5,973 nucleotides of DNA, taken from assembly GCA_002787075.1 (NCBI GenBank), contig PCVT01000035.1, positions 5,143 through 11,115 on the forward strand. Reading direction: 5' to 3'. Origin of the DNA: Parcubacteria group bacterium CG11_big_fil_rev_8_21_14_0_20_41_14. Lineage in GTDB: Bacteria; Patescibacteriota; Patescibacteriia; UBA2169. Each line of letters begins with the position of its first letter. Within the stretch, counting starts at the first letter, position 1. The position numbers were made by a program, and so were the translations under genes. The notes below the pieces were generated by a model that saw nothing but the letters and a program-made list of their open reading frames with translations, was not told the DNA's origin and did not search any database. Shown one piece after another: positions 1 to 5,738 of the stretch.

Positions 1-519
1 GGAAACACAGAATCGTTTGGCATATTGTATGACAAATATATCAAAAAGATATATGACTTTGTGTACTACAAAACAATGCACAAGGAAACAGCCGAAGATC
101 TGGTAAGCGATATATTTATAAAAGCACTGGATAAGATAAATTCTTTTGACGCCCAAAAGGGATCGTTCAATTCTTGGATATACCGAATTGCGCGGAACAC
201 GGTAATTGATCATTATCGCACACAAAAGAAGGATAAGAATATTGATGATGTGTGGGATTTGTCTTCTAATGAAGATATCGCGGTTGATGTTGATGTGCGT
301 GCTCAAATGGAAAAAGTGCAAGAGCATTTTTCTAAACTAAAAGCAGAACAGCGTGACATAGTCGTAATGCGCCTATGGCAAGGAATGAGCCACAAAGAGA
401 TTGCGGATGTGCTTGAAAAGAACGAAAGCGCGGTAAAAGTGGCGTACTCGCGACTCATCAGCCAGATGCGAAAAGAAGTTTTGTTACTTATTTTAACTTG
501 GATCGTTATAAATATATGA
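1..519 (+). CDS. ECF-type RNA polymerase sigma factor, 5' end cut by window edge
   Basis: This is a small sigma-70 family protein that would direct RNA polymerase to a specific promoter set. The frame is open to the left edge and reads GNTESFGILYDKY before the conventional region, so the real start lies outside; the TTG at 25 is not needed as a start. Region 2 runs from YDKYIKKIYDFVYYKT through the AEDLVSDIFIKAL helix to FNSWIYRIARNTVIDHYR, the usual core-binding and -10 recognition block. After a short acidic linker, region 4 follows (LKAEQRDIVVMRLWQGMSH, then KEIADVLEKNESAVKVAYSR), a helix-turn-helix for the -35 element. A short hydrophobic tail (LLLILTWIVINI) ends the protein and looks non-conserved. 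The stop TGA overlaps the ATG of the next gene (ATGA, 516-519), which indicates translational coupling with the putative membrane regulator. The family call is secure; the ECF subgroup is unknown. Confidence 0.93.
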   Translation, partial: GNTESFGILYDKYIKKIYDFVYYKTMHKETAEDLVSDIFIKALDKINSFDAQKGSFNSWIYRIARNTVIDHYRTQKKDKNIDDVWDLSSNEDIAVDVDVRAQMEKVQEHFSKLKAEQRDIVVMRLWQGMSHKEIADVLEKNESAVKVAYSRLISQMRKEVLLLILTWIVINI

Positions 520-2072
520 AAGCAGATATTGAAAAACTTATTAAAACATCCAAGCCAGACACTAAGATTGACAAACGTTTTGCATTAAAGCTTCGTGCAC
601 AGCTTTTAGGTAATACGTCTTTTCAATCGTCAGAGCTGGGAATTTTAGATCAAATAATTAATTCATTCAAATATATGACAAATATGTATAAATACGCGGG
701 CGCGGTTGCTGTGATAGTTCTGGCTGTTGTGGCAGGCGTGTACGCAACACAAAAGCAAGGCAATATAAAACTCGCGTTCGCGCCAGAGATTACTGGCGTT
801 GGCGCTTCAGCGTTCGGGTCTTTAGTAAGCCAAGACGGCAAAGGTTCGGTTTTGCAAGGAGCTCCTGTAGCAGAGGACTCATCCAACAGCGCGGACCAAT
901 CATCTGCTATGGAATTATCGCGCGTTACTTCATCAATCGCGCCGGTTGCGGGCTATGGCGGAGGCGGAGGTGTTTCAACTGGAATGGTTGGAGAAAAAAT
1001 GATTTGGCCAGGACCTGCTCCTATCGCGTACAAATATACTGGAGACGAATTTACGCTTGAGAATAGCACTGTGAATGTTATGCGCAGAGTAAAAGGATAT
1101 CAGGCAAGCCAAAATCTTGCCAATATGATAGGCAGTATGAATCTGGGAATTATCAATCTCAAAGCATTCAGCCAAACCCAGGTTCAGAATATCAATTTGG
1201 TTGAGGATAAGGATTTTGGGTATTACATCAACATCAATTTGTATGATGGCACCATATCATTGAATGAGAATTGGGAGCGATGGGATAATCTCAATACCAA
1301 ATGCGGATCAGATCAGAGATGCTATGATGATAATCGGCTCAAACTCTCTGATGTTCCAAGTGATGATGAACTTATTCGCATTTCAAATGATTTTTTGCAA
1401 GAGCGGGGCATTGGGACTGATACTTATGGTACTGCGGAAGTTATAAATGACTGGCGCATGTGGCTTGATCAACAACCAGCAGAATATCAATATATTACAG
1501 AGACTATTACGGTGCGGTATCCGCTCATCATAAACAATGAAGTAGTGTATGACCAAAGCGGCACGCCCTATGGATTGAGCGTGAGCGTGAATGTGCGCTA
1601 CAAGCGGGTTTCCAGCATATGGGGATTATCAAGCCAGCAGTATGAGGCATCTGAATATGAAGCAATTACTGATGTTGATAAAATCATCGCCTACGCTGAA
1701 GCAGGCGGAATGACTGGGCCTGTGTATTATGAAGTTGATGGCGCCACAAACGCGGCATATGAGAATATTGAACTTGGCACGCCTGAATATGTTTTGATTC
1801 AGCTGTATAATTATCAGGATAACAAATCAAACGAATTGCTGGTGCCTGCCCTGCGGTTTCCGATTGTCAATCAGCCAAAGGATAATTCATATTACTGGCG
1901 CACGAGCGTGGTAGTGCCTTTGGCAAAAGAATTGATGAATGATTATGCTTTGCCAGAGCCGCGTCCCATGCCGGTTGATGATCCAGTATTGATGCAAGGC
2001 GCTGAATCGTCTGTTCCCGAAGAAGTTCCTTTGCCTCCGGAAGGCGCTGATATGGTTGAAGTGGAGAAATAA
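516..2072 (+). CDS. Single-pass membrane protein, putative anti-sigma/sensor partner of the ECF factor
   Basis: I do not recognise a named family for the outer domain. I chose ATG at 516 because it overlaps the sigma stop codon as ATGA; a TTG at 498 in the same frame is possible but less likely. The 518-aa product has a charged N-terminal cytoplasmic segment of about 55 residues (including DKRFALKLRAQLL), one membrane helix at about 59-77 (YKYAGAVAVIVLAVVAGVYA), a Ser/Ala/Gly-rich linker to about residue 165 containing a GGGGG run, and then a folded-looking region rich in Tyr, Asn and Asp. Two cysteines, C263 and C269, lie outside the membrane and could form a disulfide. The C-terminus is Pro/Glu-rich. 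A sigma gene followed by a coupled membrane protein is the usual layout of ECF sigma and anti-sigma pairs, and the short N-terminal segment is where sigma binding would be expected. That role is inferred from context; no zinc-binding anti-sigma motif is visible. Confidence 0.85.
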   Translation: MKADIEKLIKTSKPDTKIDKRFALKLRAQLLGNTSFQSSELGILDQIINSFKYMTNMYKYAGAVAVIVLAVVAGVYATQKQGNIKLAFAPEITGVGASAFGSLVSQDGKGSVLQGAPVAEDSSNSADQSSAMELSRVTSSIAPVAGYGGGGGVSTGMVGEKMIWPGPAPIAYKYTGDEFTLENSTVNVMRRVKGYQASQNLANMIGSMNLGIINLKAFSQTQVQNINLVEDKDFGYYININLYDGTISLNENWERWDNLNTKCGSDQRCYDDNRLKLSDVPSDDELIRISNDFLQERGIGTDTYGTAEVINDWRMWLDQQPAEYQYITETITVRYPLIINNEVVYDQSGTPYGLSVSVNVRYKRVSSIWGLSSQQYEASEYEAITDVDKIIAYAEAGGMTGPVYYEVDGATNAAYENIELGTPEYVLIQLYNYQDNKSNELLVPALRFPIVNQPKDNSYYWRTSVVVPLAKELMNDYALPEPRPMPVDDPVLMQGAESSVPEEVPLPPEGADMVEVEK

Positions 2073-2079
2073 GTTAAAT

Positions 2080-2114
2080 AAAAAGTAAGACCTTTTCAAA
2101 AGGTCTTACTTTTT
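2080..2114. terminator. Bidirectional intrinsic terminator between convergent genes
   Basis: A perfect inverted repeat pairs 2080-2096 with 2098-2114 around a single C at 2097. The core GTAAGACC/GGTCTTAC is flanked by A-runs on the left and T-runs on the right, so both strands give a hairpin followed by U-rich RNA. It lies 7 bp after the stop of the + strand membrane-protein gene and 8 bp from the stop of the - strand glycosyltransferase, and would end both transcripts. Confidence 0.93.
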
Positions 2115-2122
2115 TTAAATGC

Positions 2123-2989
2123 TCAATTCAGAATGTTATTCAGTTTTTCCTCAAACACTTCTTTAGAAAACTTTTTTTCCGCGAACGTGCGGTTATTTTG
2201 TCCGAGCTGTTCCATCCAGTTTGGCTTTCGCGCGAGATTGATAATGGCTTGCGAGAGCATATCCACGTTATTTTGTTTTATTAAAATGCCGTTCTTGTTC
2301 TGAGTAATGAATTCTCGGTTTGATAAAGTGTCAGTCGCGATAATTGCCTTAGATAGCATCATTGCCTGCGCTAAAGAGCAAGGCGGAGGTTCATCTTTTT
2401 CCGTTGGCAGGATATAGATATGGGCTTGAGACATCCAAGTTTTTTTATCAGTAGGCGCGATTTGCGCGATGTTCTCAAGTTTTAATTGTTTTATAATCCA
2501 TTGGATTTTTTGCGGGTCTGCGATTTGTCCACCAATGATAAGCTTGATATTAGGTATAATTTGCCTGACCGATGCCATTGCGTGCAAAAGCAAGCCCATG
2601 CCTTGGTCAATAGCGATTTGTCCATCGCATGAAATTGTTGTTCTGCCTTTATTTGGCATACTCTCTGTATTTGATTCGCAAGGAGGATAGATAATCTGTA
2701 TTTTTTTGCTGTCTATCTCCATGCGCAAGTACCTGGCTTCAGTTGACTGGTTTGCCGCGATAATCGCGTCCGAGAACGCGCTTGTTATTTTTATGAGCAT
2801 GGCCATGATTTTTCCGCGCTCATTATGCGAGATGATCCAGATTGTTTTGAATCTAAAAATTTTGGCTGGCACAGTCAAAAGAATCTGCGCGAAAAAAGAA
2901 ACAAGAATAATAATTTTTTTGTGATTTTTTGGAATATGCTCTATAAGCTCTTTAGCCCAGGCGTCATTGGTTTGTCCGATTATTTTCAT
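2123..2989 (-). CDS. GT4-like glycosyltransferase, short and with unusual active-site residues
   Basis: This is a 288-aa GT-B fold protein of the GT4 (glycosyl transferases group 1) type, which would move a sugar from an activated donor to a polysaccharide or lipid acceptor on the cytoplasmic side. The N-terminal Rossmann half is short (about 105 residues, with SHNERGKIMAMLIKITSAFS then DAIIAANQ). The C-terminal donor-binding half starts near residue 117 with CDGQIAIDQGMGLLLHA, continues with PNIKLIIGG (146-154), and carries the EX7E-type segment EPPPCSLAQAM (200-210) followed by KAIIATD and NGILI. Compared with the family signature, the usual Arg and Lys of the G-R-L...K-G motif are Gln (Q124, Q129), and the second Glu of EX7E is Gln (Q208). 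The ATG at 2989 and an in-frame GTG at 2995 are both possible starts; neither has a clear Shine-Dalgarno site. The gene overlaps the flippase 3' end, so coupled translation in one operon is likely. It could be divergent or catalytically weak. Confidence 0.85.
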   Translation of the reverse strand: MKIIGQTNDAWAKELIEHIPKNHKKIIILVSFFAQILLTVPAKIFRFKTIWIISHNERGKIMAMLIKITSAFSDAIIAANQSTEARYLRMEIDSKKIQIIYPPCESNTESMPNKGRTTISCDGQIAIDQGMGLLLHAMASVRQIIPNIKLIIGGQIADPQKIQWIIKQLKLENIAQIAPTDKKTWMSQAHIYILPTEKDEPPPCSLAQAMMLSKAIIATDTLSNREFITQNKNGILIKQNNVDMLSQAIINLARKPNWMEQLGQNNRTFAEKKFSKEVFEEKLNNILN

Positions 2990-4379
2990 AGACACTATAG
3001 TGCGTGTTTGTAATCAATATTAATCCAGAATATACCACTATTCCAACAGGAATCAAAATCAAAATATATAAACTCTGCAGAAGATACAGAATCGCGCCCA
3101 TAATTAAACTTAATATAAGCGCCTTAAAAAAGATATTTAATGACAATTTGAAATGCGCGGTTTGTTTCACTTTCACGAACGCGGCAATGGCTATTAAAGC
3201 TTCAGCAAGAACAGTAACGCACGCGGCTGCGTAATATGTGTATGTTGGAATATATAAGATATACAATATCACGGCCAAAACTGCGGCGATGGCGTAATAT
3301 TTAATCATATACTTTTGCTGATTCACAGCAACAATCGCGTGAGTGAACAAGCTTCCTAAAAAGATAATACCAGAGGCAATAATCAAAATCCTTAATACCG
3401 CGGCTGAATCATTGTATCCTTCTCCTGCGATGATCATCATTATAGGCCGCGCCAACACAATAGTTCCTACAACCATTGGAAGAGTTATTAAGCATAGCGC
3501 GTCCCATGCCTTTTGCATTGCCTTATTGAACGCGCGCGTGTCTTTTTGCGCGAAACTACGCGACAAATACGGAAGAACCAATCCCATAAACAGAATCGGC
3601 ACAGTAATCAAGACCTCTAATATCTTATACGCTGCCCCATAAATTCCAACATCAGCATAACCTCGAGTCAAAGACAAAATTATTGCATCACCTTTAAAAT
3701 ATATAGTCGTAAAAATTACAGAAAGAGCAATAGGCCAGGTCTTACCCATGATGCGCTTCCAAATCTGAACATCAATAATGAATTTCAAATCAATTTCTTT
3801 GGCAGTAAACCGCAACAACATCCAGAATTGCGCAAGAGAGGACGCCACAATAGTGAGCATAATTTCTAAAAATGAGAATTTGAAATAAATCGCAAGCACT
3901 GTGGTCGCGAGCAAAATGATCCTTCCAACAAGTTCCGCAAACGCGACTTTGCCGGCCTGCAGAGTCTTTTGAAAATAGGATGCCAACACTTGAAACAAAG
4001 AATAAGTGAAAAATAGGACTGATGAAATCAAAATCGCGTTCTTAACTTCTGCTTCATAGGGAAACGCGAGTAGTATAATCGGCAATATCAATACTAAGGC
4101 GATATTTATTAAAACGCGCAAAGTAAAAATACTGGACAAGGTTCGCGCCACATCTGTATCAGGCAAAGAGATGTCTTGGGTAGTGGTTAAATTCAATCCA
4201 AAATCAACAAATGTGCCAAATAGCAGGATAAACGCCAAGACAGTGGTATATCTTCCATAATCATCAGGACTTAAGTAGCGCAGCAATAATGCCACTGTTA
4301 AAACGCCCAACGCGGTTGAAATTACCTTGCCTAAGCCCAAATATAATGTGTTTTTTGCAATTTGTTTTGTTAGTGACAT
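2964..4379 (-). CDS. Wzx-type oligosaccharide/polysaccharide flippase
   Basis: This 471-aa polytopic membrane protein belongs to the polysaccharide biosynthesis flippase family (MATE/MurJ/Wzx superfamily), which turns lipid-linked oligosaccharides across the cytoplasmic membrane. The N-terminus SLTKQIAKNTLYLGLGKVIS, followed by LRYLSPDDYGRYTTVLAF, is the typical opening of the family. About 12-14 hydrophobic helices are spread along the whole length and no hydrophilic domain is visible. I chose ATG at 4379 because the family similarity starts there; the frame stays open upstream to a GTG at 4448, but that would add 23 unusual residues and overlap the strong opposite-strand promoter at 4417-4444. 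The stop lies inside the start region of the glycosyltransferase (26-nt overlap with its ATG), so the two form an operon for surface glycan assembly. No good Shine-Dalgarno site or - strand promoter could be fixed by eye. Confidence 0.92.
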   Translation of the reverse strand: MSLTKQIAKNTLYLGLGKVISTALGVLTVALLLRYLSPDDYGRYTTVLAFILLFGTFVDFGLNLTTTQDISLPDTDVARTLSSIFTLRVLINIALVLILPIILLAFPYEAEVKNAILISSVLFFTYSLFQVLASYFQKTLQAGKVAFAELVGRIILLATTVLAIYFKFSFLEIMLTIVASSLAQFWMLLRFTAKEIDLKFIIDVQIWKRIMGKTWPIALSVIFTTIYFKGDAIILSLTRGYADVGIYGAAYKILEVLITVPILFMGLVLPYLSRSFAQKDTRAFNKAMQKAWDALCLITLPMVVGTIVLARPIMMIIAGEGYNDSAAVLRILIIASGIIFLGSLFTHAIVAVNQQKYMIKYYAIAAVLAVILYILYIPTYTYYAAACVTVLAEALIAIAAFVKVKQTAHFKLSLNIFFKALILSLIMGAILYLLQSLYILILIPVGIVVYSGLILITNTHYSVYENNRTNQ

Positions 4380-4416
4380 GCATATAGTGTACTGGTTTAT
4401 TATTTTTTTAGCACTA

Positions 4417-4444
4417 TTGACAATATTATTAAAAGTAGTATAAT
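4417..4444 (+). promoter_or_regulatory. Consensus sigma-70 promoter for the DGR target gene
   Basis: TTGACA at 4417-4422 and TATAAT at 4439-4444 are both perfect consensus hexamers, separated by 16 bp. Transcription should start near 4451 and run into the target gene, giving a 5' leader of nearly 200 nt. The promoter overlaps the region just upstream of the divergent flippase gene. Confidence 0.88.
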
Positions 4445-4450
4445 ACACTA

Positions 4451-4648
4451 TTCGTTCATTTTGTCCTTGTTTTTATTGCGAAATAAGCCCTCCATACGGC
4501 GGGTAAATAGCCATAGCCAAAAGTAATTCTATTATGACTTATCTATATTGGATTGTTTCTGGCTATGGCTACATTCGGTGGCCCGCTAGCCAATATTACT
4601 TGCAACATGGTTCATTAAGAACATTGTTGCATACCAAAGGAGTCAACC
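4451..4648 (+). promoter_or_regulatory. Long structured 5' leader of the DGR target mRNA
   Basis: This stretch holds no credible gene; it is the predicted untranslated leader. A perfect 12-bp stem pairs 4508-4519 (TAGCCATAGCCA) with 4560-4571 across a 40-nt loop. It is enclosed by an outer stem GCGGG 4499-4503 with CCCGC 4582-4586. A second hairpin pairs TGCAACA 4601-4607 with TGTTGCA 4625-4631, then GTTC 4610-4613 with GAAC 4619-4622, and ends 4 nt before the ribosome binding site. Loop segment ATATTGG (4545-4551) is complementary to CCAATAT (4590-4596), which allows an alternative fold or pseudoknot. It matches no riboswitch class that I know. Regulation by this structure is inference; the pairings are seen directly. 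Confidence 0.6.
4636..4642 (+). promoter_or_regulatory. Strong ribosome binding site for the DGR target
   Basis: AAAGGAG lies 6 nt before the ATG at 4649. It fixes this start codon and is the clearest Shine-Dalgarno site in the window. Confidence 0.88.
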
Positions 4649-5230
4649 ATGAGCGATCTTATGCTCGATGTTGATCAGGCCGGAGAGTTGAAAGCCGCTT
4701 TTCGGCGCGGTAGTTGGACGAACGCGGAAATCAAATCCGCGTGCGAGGGAGATAAACTCGCAAAATTTCGGCAGGTCATTTTAGGCAATGCCGAAATTGT
4801 CACAGTCAAGCACATCATTGACTGCGACAGCCATCCGTTTGTACCCGTCAGGAACTGGGAGGTGCGTGAGAGCGATCAGCTGGCAAGTCGCGTAACCGGC
4901 CAGTTGGAGTGGAACGCCGCGAATGTCGGCCTGTTCCTGTCCGACACCCAGAAAAGCGACAGGCACGAGGGAAATCAGCTTCGCAAGGAGCTGGAGTCCC
5001 AGAGAGTGCTTCCGGCAAATGTGTTGGACCATTTGCTGAAACATCCGCACCTCATCTCCGAGGAGTATAAAGGTAAACATGTGTTCTTCTGGGGCACGAT
5101 TTACCGCGACTCGGGTGGCTACCTGTACGTGTGTTGCCTCGACTGGAGCGGCGACAGGTGGTACTGGGACTACTACTGGCTTGGCAGTTGCTTCTACGGC
5201 CACAGCCCCGCGGCGGTTCTCGCAAGCTAA
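4649..5230 (+). CDS. DGR target (variable) protein with C-terminal C-type-lectin-like fold
   Basis: This 193-aa protein is the one diversified by the retroelement. It has no signal peptide and no membrane helix. The N-terminal 90 residues (SWTNAEIKSA near 22-31, HPFVPVRNWEVRE at 62-74) and the segments EGNQLRKEL (107-115), ANVLDHLLKHPHLI (123-136) and KGKHVFFWGTIYR (141-153) resemble, from memory, a recurring family of DGR targets in Candidate Phyla Radiation genomes. The last 42 residues come from the variable repeat: a Trp/Tyr-rich scaffold (GDRWYWDYYWL) ending in PAAVLAS, as expected for the ligand-binding face of a C-type-lectin fold. Seventeen codons differ from the template through adenine changes: residues 152, 154, 156-158, 161, 165, 167, 172, 174, 176, 179, 180 and 183-186. 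Five of them are now Tyr. Two further changes (C162, C181) are not at adenines. It has its own consensus promoter and strong ribosome binding site. Its ligand is unknown. Confidence 0.93.
   Translation: MSDLMLDVDQAGELKAAFRRGSWTNAEIKSACEGDKLAKFRQVILGNAEIVTVKHIIDCDSHPFVPVRNWEVRESDQLASRVTGQLEWNAANVGLFLSDTQKSDRHEGNQLRKELESQRVLPANVLDHLLKHPHLISEEYKGKHVFFWGTIYRDSGGYLYVCCLDWSGDRWYWDYYWLGSCFYGHSPAAVLAS
5101..5223 (+). repeat. DGR variable repeat (VR)
   Basis: This aligns without gaps to 5608-5730 at an offset of 507 bp. Of 123 positions, 103 match. Eighteen of the 20 differences fall where the template has A (11 A to G, 6 A to T, 1 A to C). The other two are template C to T at 5132 and G to T at 5189. 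Sixteen A positions are unchanged. Matching is poor upstream of 5101; the invariant GC-rich block at 5206-5223, ending in GCGGCGGTTCTCGC, is where the initiation-of-homing region of known DGRs lies. The target stop codon follows at 5228-5230. Confidence 0.96.
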
Positions 5231-5241
5231 CTTCGTTTTTT
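5228..5241 (+). repeat. 14-nt element complementary to the TR leader (left arm)
   Basis: TAACTTCGTTTTTT starts with the target stop codon, 5 nt after the VR ends. It is the exact reverse complement of 5476-5489 in the TR leader. It could act as a pairing site between TR RNA and the target mRNA or VR-flanking DNA, or close a long-range stem in a joint transcript. The function is unknown. Confidence 0.7.
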
Positions 5242-5306
5242 GTCCTTTGGACTTTGGCACTTTGGTCTTTCTGTCCTTTGTGCTTAGTCCTTGGGACGCA
5301 ATTTTT
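5242..5306 (+). other. Pyrimidine-rich spacer with CTTTGG repeats
   Basis: The stretch after the target gene is T/C/G-rich and nearly free of A. It carries CTTTGG three times at close spacing (5245-5250, 5252-5257, 5260-5265), and GTCCTTTG occurs at both 5242-5249 and 5273-5280. It has no start signal or protein-like reading. It separates the VR from the downstream terminator. Confidence 0.55.
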
Positions 5307-5353
5307 AACGACTCGCGTTGGTTTCCAATACTGGCGCGGGTCGTTTTCTTTTT
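5307..5353 (+). terminator. Intrinsic terminator after the DGR target gene
   Basis: AACGACTCGCG at 5307-5317 pairs with CGCGGGTCGTT at 5335-5345 (11 bp, one G-U pair) around a 17-nt loop, and is followed by TTTTCTTTTT at 5344-5353. This should end the target mRNA. In the Bordetella phage DGR a hairpin downstream of the VR helps target recognition, so a double role is possible, but this one is about 84 bp from the VR end, much farther away. Confidence 0.82.
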
Positions 5354-5354
5354 G

Positions 5355-5360
5355 TATACT
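5355..5360 (+). promoter_or_regulatory. Possible -10 element for the TR RNA
   Basis: TATACT is a good -10 hexamer placed directly after the target terminator and before the structured TR leader. No -35 hexamer is visible at normal spacing and no TG extension is present, so this is a weak call. If real, TR RNA would begin near 5367. Confidence 0.35.
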
Positions 5361-5475
5361 ATAAGCGGTACTAGGCGTATATGTGTATCGCCACGGCTTT
5401 ACACTGTCGAATCCAGCGACTATGTATCCCAGAGTATCGCCAGCTATGGCTTGCGATAGCGCGGAACACAGCGTT

Positions 5476-5489
5476 AAAAAACGAAGTTA
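5476..5489 (+). repeat. 14-nt element complementary to the VR downstream flank (right arm)
   Basis: AAAAAACGAAGTTA is the exact reverse complement of 5228-5241. It sits between the third and fourth hairpins of the TR leader, in a stretch that is otherwise weakly structured and so could be accessible for pairing. Confidence 0.7.
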
Positions 5490-5607
5490 CTTGGTATAAC
5501 GCGCTAAGGCATTATGATGCCGAATACGATACAGCCCTAGGAGTATTCATCCAGCTGTTCGCGAACGGCTGGGTTCAAGGGGCAGTGGCATGGGCGGCGC
5601 GTTATAC

Positions 5608-5730
5608 AAACCGCAACTCGGATGACAACCTGTACATGCGTTGCCTCAACTGGAACGGCGACAGGTGGAACTGGAACTACAACTGGCTTGACAATGGCTT
5701 CAACGACAACAACCCCGCGGCGGTTCTCGC
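5608..5730 (+). repeat. DGR template repeat (TR)
   Basis: This is the donor copy of the VR, in the same orientation. It contains 34 adenines, 24 of them in 12 AAC/AAT codons in the frame of the target. Each of these 12 codons is changed in the VR at exactly one base. All other A-containing codons in frame (GAC, GAT, TAC, ATG, AGG) also cannot become a stop by any change at A, so the template is stop-proof. In the target frame it would read a scaffold such as GDRWNWNYNWLDNGFNDNNP, typical of DGR templates. Confidence 0.96.
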
Positions 5731-5738
5731 CAGTGGCT

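Noticed and set aside
2993..3002. Palindrome CACTATAGTG at the flippase/glycosyltransferase overlap, as an operator
   Set aside because: It is only 10 bp, lies within coding sequence inside an operon, and has no second copy of the full motif. Chance occurrence is likely.
4508..4571. The 12-bp inverted repeat as a transcription terminator of the upstream region
   Set aside because: The loop is 40 nt and no T-run follows on either strand, so it does not fit an intrinsic terminator. It is treated as leader structure.
4781..5260. Long - strand frame antisense to the target gene
   Set aside because: It is a shadow of the target coding sequence, with low-complexity Val/Ala/Pro content arising from Tyr/Trp codons on the other strand.
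5101..5730. Plain tandem duplication or a second target gene
   Set aside because: A simple duplication would diverge at all bases. Here differences are almost confined to template adenines, and the downstream copy has no usable start.
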